Shown here: positions 31,971-40,276 of the stretch, one piece after another
Layout: every line of letters begins with the position of its first letter
How positions within the stretch are numbered: position 1 is the first letter of the stretch
Assembly (NCBI RefSeq): GCF_024198215.1
Contig: NZ_JAKCFA010000007.1
Coordinates: 1 to 64,000, forward strand
Length of the DNA: 64,000 nt
Source of the DNA: Myxococcus qinghaiensis
GTDB taxonomy: Bacteria > Myxococcota > Myxococcia > Myxococcales > Myxococcaceae
Direction: 5' to 3'
Position numbers and translations under genes: made by a program
The notes under the pieces: generated by a model
Databases searched by the model: none
What the model was told of the DNA's origin: nothing
The model's input: the letters and a program-made list of their open reading frames with translations, nothing else

Positions 31971-32062
31971 GGTGGGCCGACTCACGCCTCGGAGGTGGGC
32001 CGCCTCATGCCTCGGAGGTGGGCCGCCTCATGCCTCGGAGGTGCGCCGCCTCACGCCTCGGA
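31971..32062. repeat. 23-bp tandem repeat, four copies
   Basis: Four head-to-tail units of 23 bases at 31971-31993, 31994-32016, 32017-32039 and 32040-32062. Copies 2 and 3 are identical; copies 1 and 4 each differ at two positions from them (both have CAC where 2 and 3 have CAT). Each unit begins GGTGGGCCG or a close variant and ends GCCTCGGA. The right-most copy includes the stop codon of the adjoining minus-strand gene, and its last sense codons come from repeat sequence. There are no spacers, so this is not a CRISPR array. Confidence 0.95.
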
Positions 32063-32734
32063 GGCGCCCCGGCCCGCTCGCATCCGGCGCCAGGCCGCGT
32101 ACGACGCCACCAGCGCACCCGCCAGGGCTCCCGCGAGCGCGCCCAGCACCCTGCGCGGCACCACGCCCGGGGCCGTCGTGGCTTCCAGCCGGAACGTGTC
32201 CAGCGACGCGCGCACGCCCGGAGCCAGCGACTCCCAGCGCACCGCGGGCGCGCTCACCACCACCACCGCGTGCCGGCCCTCGGACGCGAGCCCCGCCACC
32301 AGCACCGTGCGCACCTGTCCCGAATCCCTCAGCGTGCCCAGCACCTCCACGCGGGGAACGACTCCCCCCACCCGGTCCACGCGCTCCGGAGCCAGCGTCA
32401 CGCCCAGCTCCCGCTGGAAGTGCTGCATCACCGCCGACGCGAAGTCATCCCGCTCCGAAGGGCTCGCGGAGAAACTGCGCTCCACCACGGAGACGAGCAT
32501 CGTCGCCGCCTCCGGCCCTTCTCCATCCGCCAGCGCCGCGGACAGGCTCCGCGTCGCCTCCGCATCCAGCGACACCGCCCCCGCCACCGAGCCCGCGTAC
32601 GGCTCCCACCGCACCATGTGGAAGCTCTCGGGAGGCCTCAACACGTAGCCGTCCCGACGCAGCTCGGAGCCGAGCGCGCCCGACAACAGCAACCAGCCTC
32701 CAGCCATCCCCACGAGATTCACGCGAGCGAGCAT
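32051..32734 (-). CDS. Hypothetical exported or membrane-anchored protein
   Basis: 227 residues from ATG at 32734 after a G-rich ribosome-binding stretch. The N-terminus (VNLVGMAGGWLLLSGALGS) is a likely signal peptide or anchor. The body (about 30-190) reads as one alpha/beta domain with no family I recognise. A second hydrophobic span (VLGALAGALAGALVASYAAW) near 195-215 is followed by Arg-rich residues, which would leave a short cytoplasmic tail. The last residues (GASEA) are encoded by the first unit of the 23-bp tandem repeat. It diverges from the TPR gene at 32884 with about 150 bases between starts. Confidence 0.7.
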   Translation of the reverse strand: MLARVNLVGMAGGWLLLSGALGSELRRDGYVLRPPESFHMVRWEPYAGSVAGAVSLDAEATRSLSAALADGEGPEAATMLVSVVERSFSASPSERDDFASAVMQHFQRELGVTLAPERVDRVGGVVPRVEVLGTLRDSGQVRTVLVAGLASEGRHAVVVVSAPAVRWESLAPGVRASLDTFRLEATTAPGVVPRRVLGALAGALAGALVASYAAWRRMRAGRGASEA

Positions 32735-32883
32735 AGGCCCCCCGCGTCACATCCGCAGGCCAGGCCATGGGTCCCGAGAAACGACGAACCCACGGATACC
32801 CCGTGCGCCCGGGCGCGACGAAGTCACCGCTCGCATGCCTTCGTTGTGACATCCCCCAGCGGCGCGGGTAACCTCGCGCCCAG

Positions 32884-33366
32884 ATGACTCCTGCAGCCCG
32901 GGTGGAGATGGAGACACGCGCCGACCGAGCCCTGCGCCGTGGCGAGCTCGTCGAGGCGGTCGACCTCTACGAGACGCTCACCCACGCCTTCCCGGAAGAC
33001 GCCTCGCTCGCCGACAAGCTCGCCAACGTGCGCGAGTCCCTCCTCCCCCTGGAACTCCAGACGTTGGAAGCCATCCGACCGCCCGAGGAGCCGGACGTTC
33101 CGCTCGGTCCCTCCTCACCCGCCCAGGAGGGTGAGCGCCTGTTCGCCCTCGGGGACTACGTGGGAGCCGCCGCCGCCTACCGCCGCGCCCTCCAGGAGCG
33201 CCCGGACAACGAGCTCTTCAAGGAGCGACTGCTGGAGATCTTCCACATGGCGAGGGAGATGCCCCTACAGTCCCCGACAGACAAGGCGCTCCCCAAGTCC
33301 CCGCAACCCCGCCTCCAGGCGCTCCTGGACCGGGTCGCCTCGCGTCGCCGCCTCAAGCGGGACTGA
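32884..33366 (+). CDS. Small TPR-repeat protein
   Basis: 160 residues without signal peptide. Two helical repeats of tetratricopeptide type are visible: ADRALRRGELVEAVDLYETL (about 12-31) and GERLFALGDYVGAAAAYRRAL (about 83-103), each with following helices; a basic tail ends in RRRLKRD. TPRs bind partner proteins; no partner is evident. The upstream ribosome-binding site is weak. It precedes pfk on the same strand by 141 bases. Confidence 0.75.
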   Translation: MTPAARVEMETRADRALRRGELVEAVDLYETLTHAFPEDASLADKLANVRESLLPLELQTLEAIRPPEEPDVPLGPSSPAQEGERLFALGDYVGAAAAYRRALQERPDNELFKERLLEIFHMAREMPLQSPTDKALPKSPQPRLQALLDRVASRRRLKRD

Positions 33367-33507
33367 TGGAAGCTCGCGTTTCCACTCGGAAATCCGACCT
33401 CTGATTTGATTCGCGCGTTGCACCCCGACTCCGGGGCCTCCTATCATCAGGTCCGACGTCGCTGTCATGGTGGGCCTCCCCCCCTCTGACACCCGCGTCC
33501 GACCTCT

Positions 33508-34605
33508 ATGGCCCGTTCCCTGAGACTCGGAGTCCTCACCGGTGGCGGAGACTGCCCCGGGCTCAACGCGCTCATCCGTGGCCTCGTCAAGCGGGGCACG
33601 CACGAGTTCGGCCATGAGTTCGTGGGCATCGAGAACGGCTACATGGGGCTGGTGGAGCCAGACCTCACGCGTCCCCTCACCGAGGAGGACACCCGAGGCA
33701 TCCTCCCCAAGGGCGGCACCATCCTCGGCACGTCCAACCGCGCCAACCCGTTCCTCTACGCCTTCCGTGAGGGCGAGCGGTGGGTGGAGCGCGACGTGTC
33801 GGACGCGGTGCTGCGCCGCTGCGAGGCGCTGAAGCTCGACGGGGTCGTCGCGGTGGGCGGCGACGGCACGCTGTCGATTGGCCACCGGCTGAGCGAGAAG
33901 GGACTCAAGGTGGTCGGCTGTCCGAAGACCATCGACAACGACTTGAGCGGGACGGATCAGACGTTCGGCTTCGACACCGCGCGCCTCATCGTCACGGAGG
34001 CGTTGGACCGGCTGCACTCCACCGCCGAGGCGCATGACCGCGTCATGCTGGTGGAGATCATGGGCCGCCATGCGGGCTTCCTGACGCTGGAGAGCGGCCT
34101 CGCGGGCGGGGCGGACGTCATCCTGCTGCCGGAGATTCCGTACCGGGTAGAGGCCATCGTCGAGAAGCTCCGCCGCCGCGCCACCCGCCGCCGCAGCTTC
34201 TCCATCATCGCCATCTCCGAGGGCGCCTTCCCCGTGGGCGGCACGCTGGCCGTGCTGGACAAGGCCGAGGACATGCCCGGGAGAGGCGTGGTGAGGCTGG
34301 GCGGCTCCGGCAAGGTGTGCGCGGATCTGCTGGCGCAGCACATCGAGGCGGAGATTCGCGTGAATGTGCTGGGCCATCTCCAGCGAGGAGGCAGTCCGAG
34401 CGCGGCGGACCGCGTGCTGGCCACGCGGTATGGTTGTGGGGTGCTGGACCTGGTGCGTGACGGACAGTGGGACCACATGGTGGCCCTGCGCGCCGGACAG
34501 CTTGTCGCGGTACCGCTGAGCGAGTCGCGCAAGGAGCGCCGGGTGGACCCATCCGGCGAGCTGGTGCGCTTCGCCAAGAGCATGGGCATCAGCTTCGGGG
34601 ACTGA
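33508..34605 (+). CDS. pfk: 6-phosphofructokinase
   Basis: 365 residues; it phosphorylates fructose 6-phosphate in glycolysis. Visible motifs: LTGGGDCPGLNA at the phosphate loop, AVGGDGTLSIG for the nucleotide, PKTIDNDLSGTDQTFGFDTA with the catalytic Asp in TIDND, MGRHAGFL for sugar binding and LGHLQRGGSPSA near the C-terminus. GGDGT is the ATP-type sequence, whereas the Lys in PKTIDND is typical of PPi-type or group III enzymes, so the phosphoryl donor is not fully decided by motif. Thr226 lies in LRRRATRRRS; as I recall, Thr226 is the residue of Myxococcus xanthus Pfk phosphorylated and activated by Pkn4. The kinase gene follows after 30 bases, so the two form an operon. There is no clear Shine-Dalgarno before the ATG. 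Confidence 0.95.
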   Translation: MARSLRLGVLTGGGDCPGLNALIRGLVKRGTHEFGHEFVGIENGYMGLVEPDLTRPLTEEDTRGILPKGGTILGTSNRANPFLYAFREGERWVERDVSDAVLRRCEALKLDGVVAVGGDGTLSIGHRLSEKGLKVVGCPKTIDNDLSGTDQTFGFDTARLIVTEALDRLHSTAEAHDRVMLVEIMGRHAGFLTLESGLAGGADVILLPEIPYRVEAIVEKLRRRATRRRSFSIIAISEGAFPVGGTLAVLDKAEDMPGRGVVRLGGSGKVCADLLAQHIEAEIRVNVLGHLQRGGSPSAADRVLATRYGCGVLDLVRDGQWDHMVALRAGQLVAVPLSESRKERRVDPSGELVRFAKSMGISFGD

Positions 34606-34635
34606 GGGAGGGGGAGGCACGTACCGCCGCACGTC

Positions 34636-36729
34636 ATGACGCTCGTCGGCCGCCATATCGGTCGTTATCGCATCCTCGAGCAACTCGGCTCGGGGGGCAT
34701 GAGCGTCGTGTACAAAGGGCTCGACACCGCCCTGGACCGTGAAGTCGCGGTGAAGGTGCTACACCCGCATCTGGCCGGCAAGGACGAGTCGCGAAGGCGG
34801 CTGGCCCGCGAGGCCCGCGCCGTGGCGAAGCTCCACCACCCCAACATCCTGGAGGTGTTCGACTTCTCCGCCGCGGACGCGCAGGACGCGTTCATCGTCA
34901 CCGAGTACATCCGGGGCCAGACGCTGAAGACGGTCCTGGACGAAGGCCCGTTGGATCCGCCGGAGCTGGCGGCGATGGTCATCCACGAGCTGGCCGCGGC
35001 CCTCGCACACGCCCACGAGGCCGGCGTCATCCACCGCGACCTCAAGCCCGAGAATGTCATGGTGCGCGAGGACGGCCTCCTCAAGCTCATGGACTTCGGC
35101 ATCGCCCGGCTGCTCGATATCGAGGAGCGGATGACGGTGACGGGCACGCTGGTGGGCTCGCCCGCGCACATGTCCCCGGAGATCATCGAGGGCCTGGAGG
35201 CCGGCCCCGAGGCCGACGTCTTCAGCGTGGGCATCATGTTCTACGCGGCCATGACGGGCCGGCTGCCCTTCTCCGCGCCCAACACCACGGCCACGCTCAA
35301 GCGCATCCTCGACGGTGACTACGAGGACCCGCGCCGCCGAGTCCCCGCGCTGTCTGACGAGCTGGCGGACATCTGCGCGCGCTGCCTCCAGAGAGACCCT
35401 CAGCAGCGCTACCCGGACGCCGGCAAGCTACGAGACGCGCTGGCGGATTACCTGGCGGGCCTGGGCTTCTCGCGCGTGGGCGAGGAGCTGGTGTCGTTCT
35501 TCGCCGACCGGCCGTCGTACCGGAAGCTGTCGCGACAGCGCATCGTCGCCGGGCTGCTGGAGCGCGGGGAGCGGCTGCTCGCGGAGAAGCGCACGCCGCG
35601 CGCGCTCGGCTGTCTCAACCAGGTGCTGGCGCTGGACGCGCAGAACGCTCGCGCGCTCGGGCTGCTCAAGAGCATCCAGCGCGCCCAGCGCGTGAAGACC
35701 TGGCGGCGGCGCGGCATCCGGTTGGCGGTGGGACTGCTCACCGCCACGGCCGTGAGCATCGGGGGCTACAAGGCGTACCACGCACGCGCCGACGCGGCCC
35801 CCGTTGGCCCCGAGACTTCCGAGCGCCCCACGGACGGCGAGGGCGTGAACACCAGCGGCCCCCAGGCGCCGGATGACGCCACCGGACGCGGCGGCGAGGG
35901 CACCAACCGAGGCACCGGAGAGACGGGCCGCGCTGGAAACATCGGCTCCGGAAGCACGGCGGGCGAGGACCCGGGCCCTGGCGTGAAGAACGCGGGCACG
36001 GACTCGCGCAAGCCCGTTGGCGTGGGCTCCGTAGCCCTCCCGCCGAACAGCCGTCCCACTCCGCCGACCGACGCTCGCACGGGAAGCGCGGTGACCTCAC
36101 GCGAGGCCCTCGGCGCCGTCACCGGTCGCCCCGACACGCAGTCCCCCGGTCCGGGTGGAAGCCTGTCCCGCGCGAGCACGGCGCGTCCGGCGGGGGGCGC
36201 CGTGGATGACGCCCACTCCCTCACGGGAGGACCCGGAGAGGACCGCGTCGCCGGCCGGAAGTCCGCGTCGAAGAAGTTCATCGTGTCCATCCTCGTGCGC
36301 CCCTTCGGCATCATCCGCGTGGACGACGGCCCGCCCAGCGCCGAGGCCCGCGCGGTGCACGACGTGGAGCTGAGCCCGGGCAGTCACGACATCACCATCT
36401 CCTGCGCCTTCTGCGAGGACGTGGTGGAGACCATCGACGTCCAGCCCGACGGAGAGAAGCAGTTCCACCTGCGCGCCCAGCCCAGGTCGGTGCCGCTGTC
36501 CGTCGAGTTCGAGCCCGGCGAGGCCACCGTGCGCGTGGGAGACCAGGTGCGCACCGCGCGCGACACCCTCCTCAATCCGCTCGAGATTCGCGGACCGCGA
36601 GGGCCCGCGGGCTTCAAGCACACCGTCACGGTGGAGATCTCCCACCCCGGCTTCAAGACGGAGCGACAAGTGGTACAGCTGCGGCCCGGCGAGCCCCAAC
36701 GTCTGCACGGGAGCCTGCTTCCCGAATGA
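34636..36729 (+). CDS. pkn4: Pkn4-type transmembrane Ser/Thr protein kinase
   Basis: 697 residues. The N-terminal kinase domain (11-270) is complete: LGSGGMSVVYKG, K40 in AVK, HRDLKPEN with D135, DFG at 153-155, and GSPAHMSPE in the activation segment. Residues ~280-355 are helical and TPR-like, one transmembrane span follows (about 361-381), then a long Gly/Pro/Thr-rich linker (385-530). The exported C-terminus (540-697) looks like a PEGA-type beta domain. Known biology of the family: in M. xanthus Pkn4 activates Pfk by phosphorylation and links glycogen use to sporulation. The directly upstream pfk gene makes the ortholog call strong. Its stop overlaps the next start (ATGA). Confidence 0.9.
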   Translation: MTLVGRHIGRYRILEQLGSGGMSVVYKGLDTALDREVAVKVLHPHLAGKDESRRRLAREARAVAKLHHPNILEVFDFSAADAQDAFIVTEYIRGQTLKTVLDEGPLDPPELAAMVIHELAAALAHAHEAGVIHRDLKPENVMVREDGLLKLMDFGIARLLDIEERMTVTGTLVGSPAHMSPEIIEGLEAGPEADVFSVGIMFYAAMTGRLPFSAPNTTATLKRILDGDYEDPRRRVPALSDELADICARCLQRDPQQRYPDAGKLRDALADYLAGLGFSRVGEELVSFFADRPSYRKLSRQRIVAGLLERGERLLAEKRTPRALGCLNQVLALDAQNARALGLLKSIQRAQRVKTWRRRGIRLAVGLLTATAVSIGGYKAYHARADAAPVGPETSERPTDGEGVNTSGPQAPDDATGRGGEGTNRGTGETGRAGNIGSGSTAGEDPGPGVKNAGTDSRKPVGVGSVALPPNSRPTPPTDARTGSAVTSREALGAVTGRPDTQSPGPGGSLSRASTARPAGGAVDDAHSLTGGPGEDRVAGRKSASKKFIVSILVRPFGIIRVDDGPPSAEARAVHDVELSPGSHDITISCAFCEDVVETIDVQPDGEKQFHLRAQPRSVPLSVEFEPGEATVRVGDQVRTARDTLLNPLEIRGPRGPAGFKHTVTVEISHPGFKTERQVVQLRPGEPQRLHGSLLPE

Positions 36730-37745
36730 CTCGAGGGTTCGCGCTCATCTCGCTCTGGCTCGTCTTGTGGACCCCGGCCGCCTCGCTCGCTCAGGAGAGC
36801 GGAGACCCGGAGGTCGCCGCCCTGCGCGCCAGCTTCGAGTACGGCAAGTACGCGGAGGTCCTGGACCGCGCGGGCACCCGGGTGGACCGGGGCGGGCTCA
36901 ACGAGGACGAGCTGGTGGAGCTGCACAAGCTGGCCGGGCTCGCCGCCTTCAACCTGGGGCGCTCCGAGGAGGCCTCGCGCCACCTGCGCGCCCTGCTCCG
37001 GTTGGACCCGGACTTCAGCCTGGACCCCTTCGTCGTCCCGCCTCCGGCCGTGGCTTTCATGGAGAGCATCAAGGACGACATGACCAACGAGCTGGAGTTC
37101 CTCCGCCAGGAGCGCCGGCTGCGCCAGGAGCGCGAGAAGGCCGAGACAGAGCGCCGCGAGCGCGAACGCCTGGAGGCCGAAGTCCTGCGTCGCCGCGCCG
37201 AGGAGCTGGCCGGTCAAGTCACGGTGCGCACCGTGGAGAAGCGCAACTTCCTGGTCAACTTCGTCCCCTTCGGCGCGGGCCAGTTCCAGCAGGGCCGCAA
37301 CAGCCTGGGCATCGTCTTCGCGGCCACCGAGGGCGTGCTCGCGGTGACGAGCATCATCTCCTACTTCGCCTACGAATCCCTCTTCGAGGAGCGCCCCATC
37401 GAGCTGGACAACGTGCTCGACGAGGACGGCAAGGCCTCCATCACCATCCGCTACATCCCCACCAACCGCGAGCGCCAGCGGGACACGTGGCAGCTGCTCA
37501 AGCTGGCCTCGGCCGCCGGCTTCTACACCATCTATGCGCTGGGCGTGGTGGACGCGCTGTACCACCACGAGGATCAGGTGGTACGCACCTCGGTGGAGAC
37601 GCGAGACACGCCCTCCTCCGATGCGCCCCGCTCGGAGTCGCAGCTCCAGCTCCAGCCCCGCGCAGCCGCACCCCGACCCACCGCGCGGTTGGGGCTGTAC
37701 CCCACCTCCGGCGGACTCGGCGCCGGTCTCACCCTCTCCTTCTGA
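36726..37745 (+). CDS. Exported TPR/coiled-coil protein of the pfk-pkn4 operon
   Basis: 339 residues starting at the ATGA overlap with pkn4. A signal peptide (MTRGFALISLWLVLW, cleavage after SLA) is followed by TPR-like helices (about 30-105: SFEYGKYAEVLDRAG, GRSEEASRHLRALLRLDP), a charged Glu/Arg coiled coil (about 120-165), and two hydrophobic stretches (SLGIVFAATEGVLAVTSI near 200, FYTIYALGVVDALY near 265). The C-terminus ends in a Phe-terminal beta-like strand (GAGLTLSF), as in outer-membrane proteins. Function unknown; operon position suggests work with the kinase's exported PEGA-like domain. Confidence 0.75.
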   Translation: MTRGFALISLWLVLWTPAASLAQESGDPEVAALRASFEYGKYAEVLDRAGTRVDRGGLNEDELVELHKLAGLAAFNLGRSEEASRHLRALLRLDPDFSLDPFVVPPPAVAFMESIKDDMTNELEFLRQERRLRQEREKAETERRERERLEAEVLRRRAEELAGQVTVRTVEKRNFLVNFVPFGAGQFQQGRNSLGIVFAATEGVLAVTSIISYFAYESLFEERPIELDNVLDEDGKASITIRYIPTNRERQRDTWQLLKLASAAGFYTIYALGVVDALYHHEDQVVRTSVETRDTPSSDAPRSESQLQLQPRAAAPRPTARLGLYPTSGGLGAGLTLSF

Positions 37746-37773
37746 GCCTTTTTCTCCAGGTACGTGAAGCCCT

Positions 37774-39666
37774 ATGGCCAGCCTCACCGTCCGCAGTCCT
37801 GATGGCAAGGTCCGCGCGGTCGCCCTGCACAAGCGCATCACCAGCATCGGTCGGGGTCCGGACAACGACATCCCGCTCGAGGACTCCGCCGTGCCCGACA
37901 GCGCCCTGCACGTCACGTTCGACGGCACGCGCTACGAGGTCGGCAGCCTGGGCGCCACGTTCCACGTCAACGGCAAGAAGCGCGACTCACACGCGCTCGC
38001 CACCGGGGACGTGGTGCGCGTGGGCGGCACCGAGCTGACCTTCGCCCGCGAGGACGCCCCGCGCGCCCCTGCGCCGTCCGCCCTCACGCCGCACCGCGAC
38101 GCGGTGGCCAGTCCGGAGACCGCGGACTCGCACACCACGGAGCTGCCCGGCGTGCCCGGCCGCGAGCTGGCCATGCTGCGGCGGCTCACCGCGTTCAGCG
38201 AGCGGCTGCTGGGCCTCTACGACGTGGACCGCATCCTCGAGAGCCTGATGGACGAGGCCATCGAGGTGACGCGCGCCGACAAGGGCTTCCTCATCCTGAT
38301 GGAGAGTGGCGACCCACGCGTGAAGGTGGCGCGCAACGTGGCCCGGGAGAACATCGAGGACGCGGTGGAGAAGCTGTCCGACTCCATCATCGCCAAGGTG
38401 GTCAAGGACCAGAAGCCGCTCATCGTCGCGGACGCCGTGGACGCGCCCGAGTTCAAGGCCAGCGAGTCCGTCGTCAATCTGCGCGTGCACTCCGTCATGT
38501 GCGTGCCGCTGATGCACAAGGGAGACCTGTTCGGCGTCATCTACGTGGGCAATGACCGGCTGGTGAACCGGTTCGAACCCAAGAGCGCGGACATGCTCAC
38601 CATCTTCGCGGCGCAGGCGTCACTCGTCCTGCAGAACGCGATGCTGGTCAACGACCTCAAGCTCGACGTCACGGAGCTGCGCCGCAAGCTGGAGGACCAG
38701 CGCTACGGCGACATCGTCGGGGCATGTCAGGGCATGCGCGACGTGTACAAGCGCATCGACAAGATCGCCCCCACGGACATCTCCGTGTTGATTACGGGCG
38801 AGACGGGCACCGGCAAGGAGCTCATCGCCCGGGAGCTCCACCGCCGCTCGCCCCGGGTGAAGGGCCCCTTCATCACCATCAACTGCGGCGCCATCCCGGA
38901 GAACCTGCTGGAGAGCGAGCTGTTCGGCCACGTGAAGGGCGCCTTCACCGGCGCGGTGGCCACCAAGGCGGGCAAGTTCCAGGCGGCCATCGGCGGCACG
39001 CTCTTCCTGGACGAGATTGGGGAGATGCCCCTGCAGCTCCAGGTGAAGCTCCTGCGCGCGCTCCAGGAGAAGATCGTCTACAAGGTCGGCGACAACCGGG
39101 GCGAGCCGGTGGACATCCGCGTCGTGGCCGCCACCAACAAGGTGCTCGAGGACGAGGTGAAGCGGAACACCTTCCGCGAGGACCTGTACTACCGGCTCAA
39201 CGTCGTCACCCTGAAGCTGCCGCCCCTGCGCGAGCGCGGCGAGGACGTCGTCGTGCTGGGCAAGTTCTTCCTCCACAAGTACTCGCGCGAGTTCGGCTCC
39301 CGCGCCAAGGGCTTCACCCCGTCCGCCGCCGTCTCCATGAAGAAGTACGGCTGGCCCGGCAACATCCGCGAGCTGGAGAACCGCATCAAGAAGGCCGTCG
39401 TGCTGTCGGACAAGCCGCTCCTGGGCCCGGACGACCTGGACCTCAAGCCGGAGAACCTGGAGCCCATCATGCCGCTGCTCCAGGCCAAGGAAGAATTCCA
39501 GAAGCGTTACATCAACGAAGTACTCGCGCGAAACAACGGCAACCGGACGAAGACGGCCAAGGACCTGGGCGTGGACCCTCGCACCATCTTCCGCCACCTG
39601 GAGAAGCTGGAAGCGGAGAAGACCGGCCGGCCCCTGCCCCCCGAGGAGGGCGACGAGCTGCTCTGA
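37774..39666 (+). CDS. FHA-GAF sigma54-dependent transcriptional activator
   Basis: 630 residues. Order: FHA domain (20-90, ITSIGRGPDNDIPL), GAF sensor domain (150-290), AAA+ domain (310-545) and a Fis-type helix-turn-helix (584-620, RTKTAKDLGVDPRTIFRHL). The AAA+ core has Walker A GETGTGKE (~341), the sigma54-contact loop GAFTGA (~388), Walker B GGTLFLDEIGE and the arginine-finger region FREDLYYRLNV, so it should open sigma54 promoters. There is no receiver domain: input should come by phosphothreonine binding at FHA and a ligand or redox signal at GAF. It lies 28 bases after the pkn4-operon protein, making that kinase a candidate input (inference). Confidence 0.93.
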   Translation: MASLTVRSPDGKVRAVALHKRITSIGRGPDNDIPLEDSAVPDSALHVTFDGTRYEVGSLGATFHVNGKKRDSHALATGDVVRVGGTELTFAREDAPRAPAPSALTPHRDAVASPETADSHTTELPGVPGRELAMLRRLTAFSERLLGLYDVDRILESLMDEAIEVTRADKGFLILMESGDPRVKVARNVARENIEDAVEKLSDSIIAKVVKDQKPLIVADAVDAPEFKASESVVNLRVHSVMCVPLMHKGDLFGVIYVGNDRLVNRFEPKSADMLTIFAAQASLVLQNAMLVNDLKLDVTELRRKLEDQRYGDIVGACQGMRDVYKRIDKIAPTDISVLITGETGTGKELIARELHRRSPRVKGPFITINCGAIPENLLESELFGHVKGAFTGAVATKAGKFQAAIGGTLFLDEIGEMPLQLQVKLLRALQEKIVYKVGDNRGEPVDIRVVAATNKVLEDEVKRNTFREDLYYRLNVVTLKLPPLRERGEDVVVLGKFFLHKYSREFGSRAKGFTPSAAVSMKKYGWPGNIRELENRIKKAVVLSDKPLLGPDDLDLKPENLEPIMPLLQAKEEFQKRYINEVLARNNGNRTKTAKDLGVDPRTIFRHLEKLEAEKTGRPLPPEEGDELL

Positions 39667-39688
39667 CGCGGCCCCTGACGCACTGGTG

Positions 39689-40276
39689 ATGGACACGACG
39701 ACGCGGCGACACGTCAGGGACACGCGCTCCGGCCAGGGCTGGGCGACGTGTGTCCTGGCCGTGGGCCTGGGCCTGCTCGTCGGCTGTCTGTTGCCCCAGG
39801 ATGACACCCTGCTCGACGAGCCCCCGCGCTTCATGAACCGCTCGCCGCGCATCATCGAGTCGCTGGTGCTCCCCCAGGAGCGCATCATCCAGGACTTCGG
39901 CGCGAGCCGGTGCGAGCTGACGTTCGAGGTCGCCGTCGAGGACCCGGACGTGGATGACCGCATCAAGGTGCACTGGTTCATCGACTACAGCCCGCAGGAC
40001 CCGCGCGGCCCCTACCGGGAGATTGCCCTCACCAACAACGGCGAGGCCCGCCGTCCAGACCGGGGCACGCTGCGCATCAACCTGGCCTCGGCGAACTCGG
40101 TGCTGAGCACGCCGGGGCAGCACCTGGTGGAGGCGCTGGTGAGCGACGCGGAGCTGACGGACCGCCAGCCGGAGTCGCAGGTGGTGAACCTGCCCGACGG
40201 CGGCTCCATCATCGACCCGGGGTTCGTCATCAGCTACTCCTGGGTGGTGACCACGGTGCAGGGAGACTGCCGATGA
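39689..40276 (+). CDS. Hypothetical lipoprotein
   Basis: 195 residues from ATG at 39689; a GTG directly in front (39686) is the alternative start. The signal region is long, with a hydrophobic core CVLAVGLGLLVG and lipobox LVGC at Cys33. The mature part reads like a single beta-sandwich domain (CELTFEVAVEDPDVDDRI, KVHWFIDYSP) of the kind found in extracellular Ig-like folds. No family name can be given. Its stop overlaps the next start (ATGA), so the two lipoproteins are translationally coupled and may form one surface complex. Confidence 0.75.
   Translation: MDTTTRRHVRDTRSGQGWATCVLAVGLGLLVGCLLPQDDTLLDEPPRFMNRSPRIIESLVLPQERIIQDFGASRCELTFEVAVEDPDVDDRIKVHWFIDYSPQDPRGPYREIALTNNGEARRPDRGTLRINLASANSVLSTPGQHLVEALVSDAELTDRQPESQVVNLPDGGSIIDPGFVISYSWVVTTVQGDCR

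Noticed and set aside
31971..32062. CRISPR-like direct repeats
   Set aside because: Units are contiguous with no spacers and there are no cas genes in the window.
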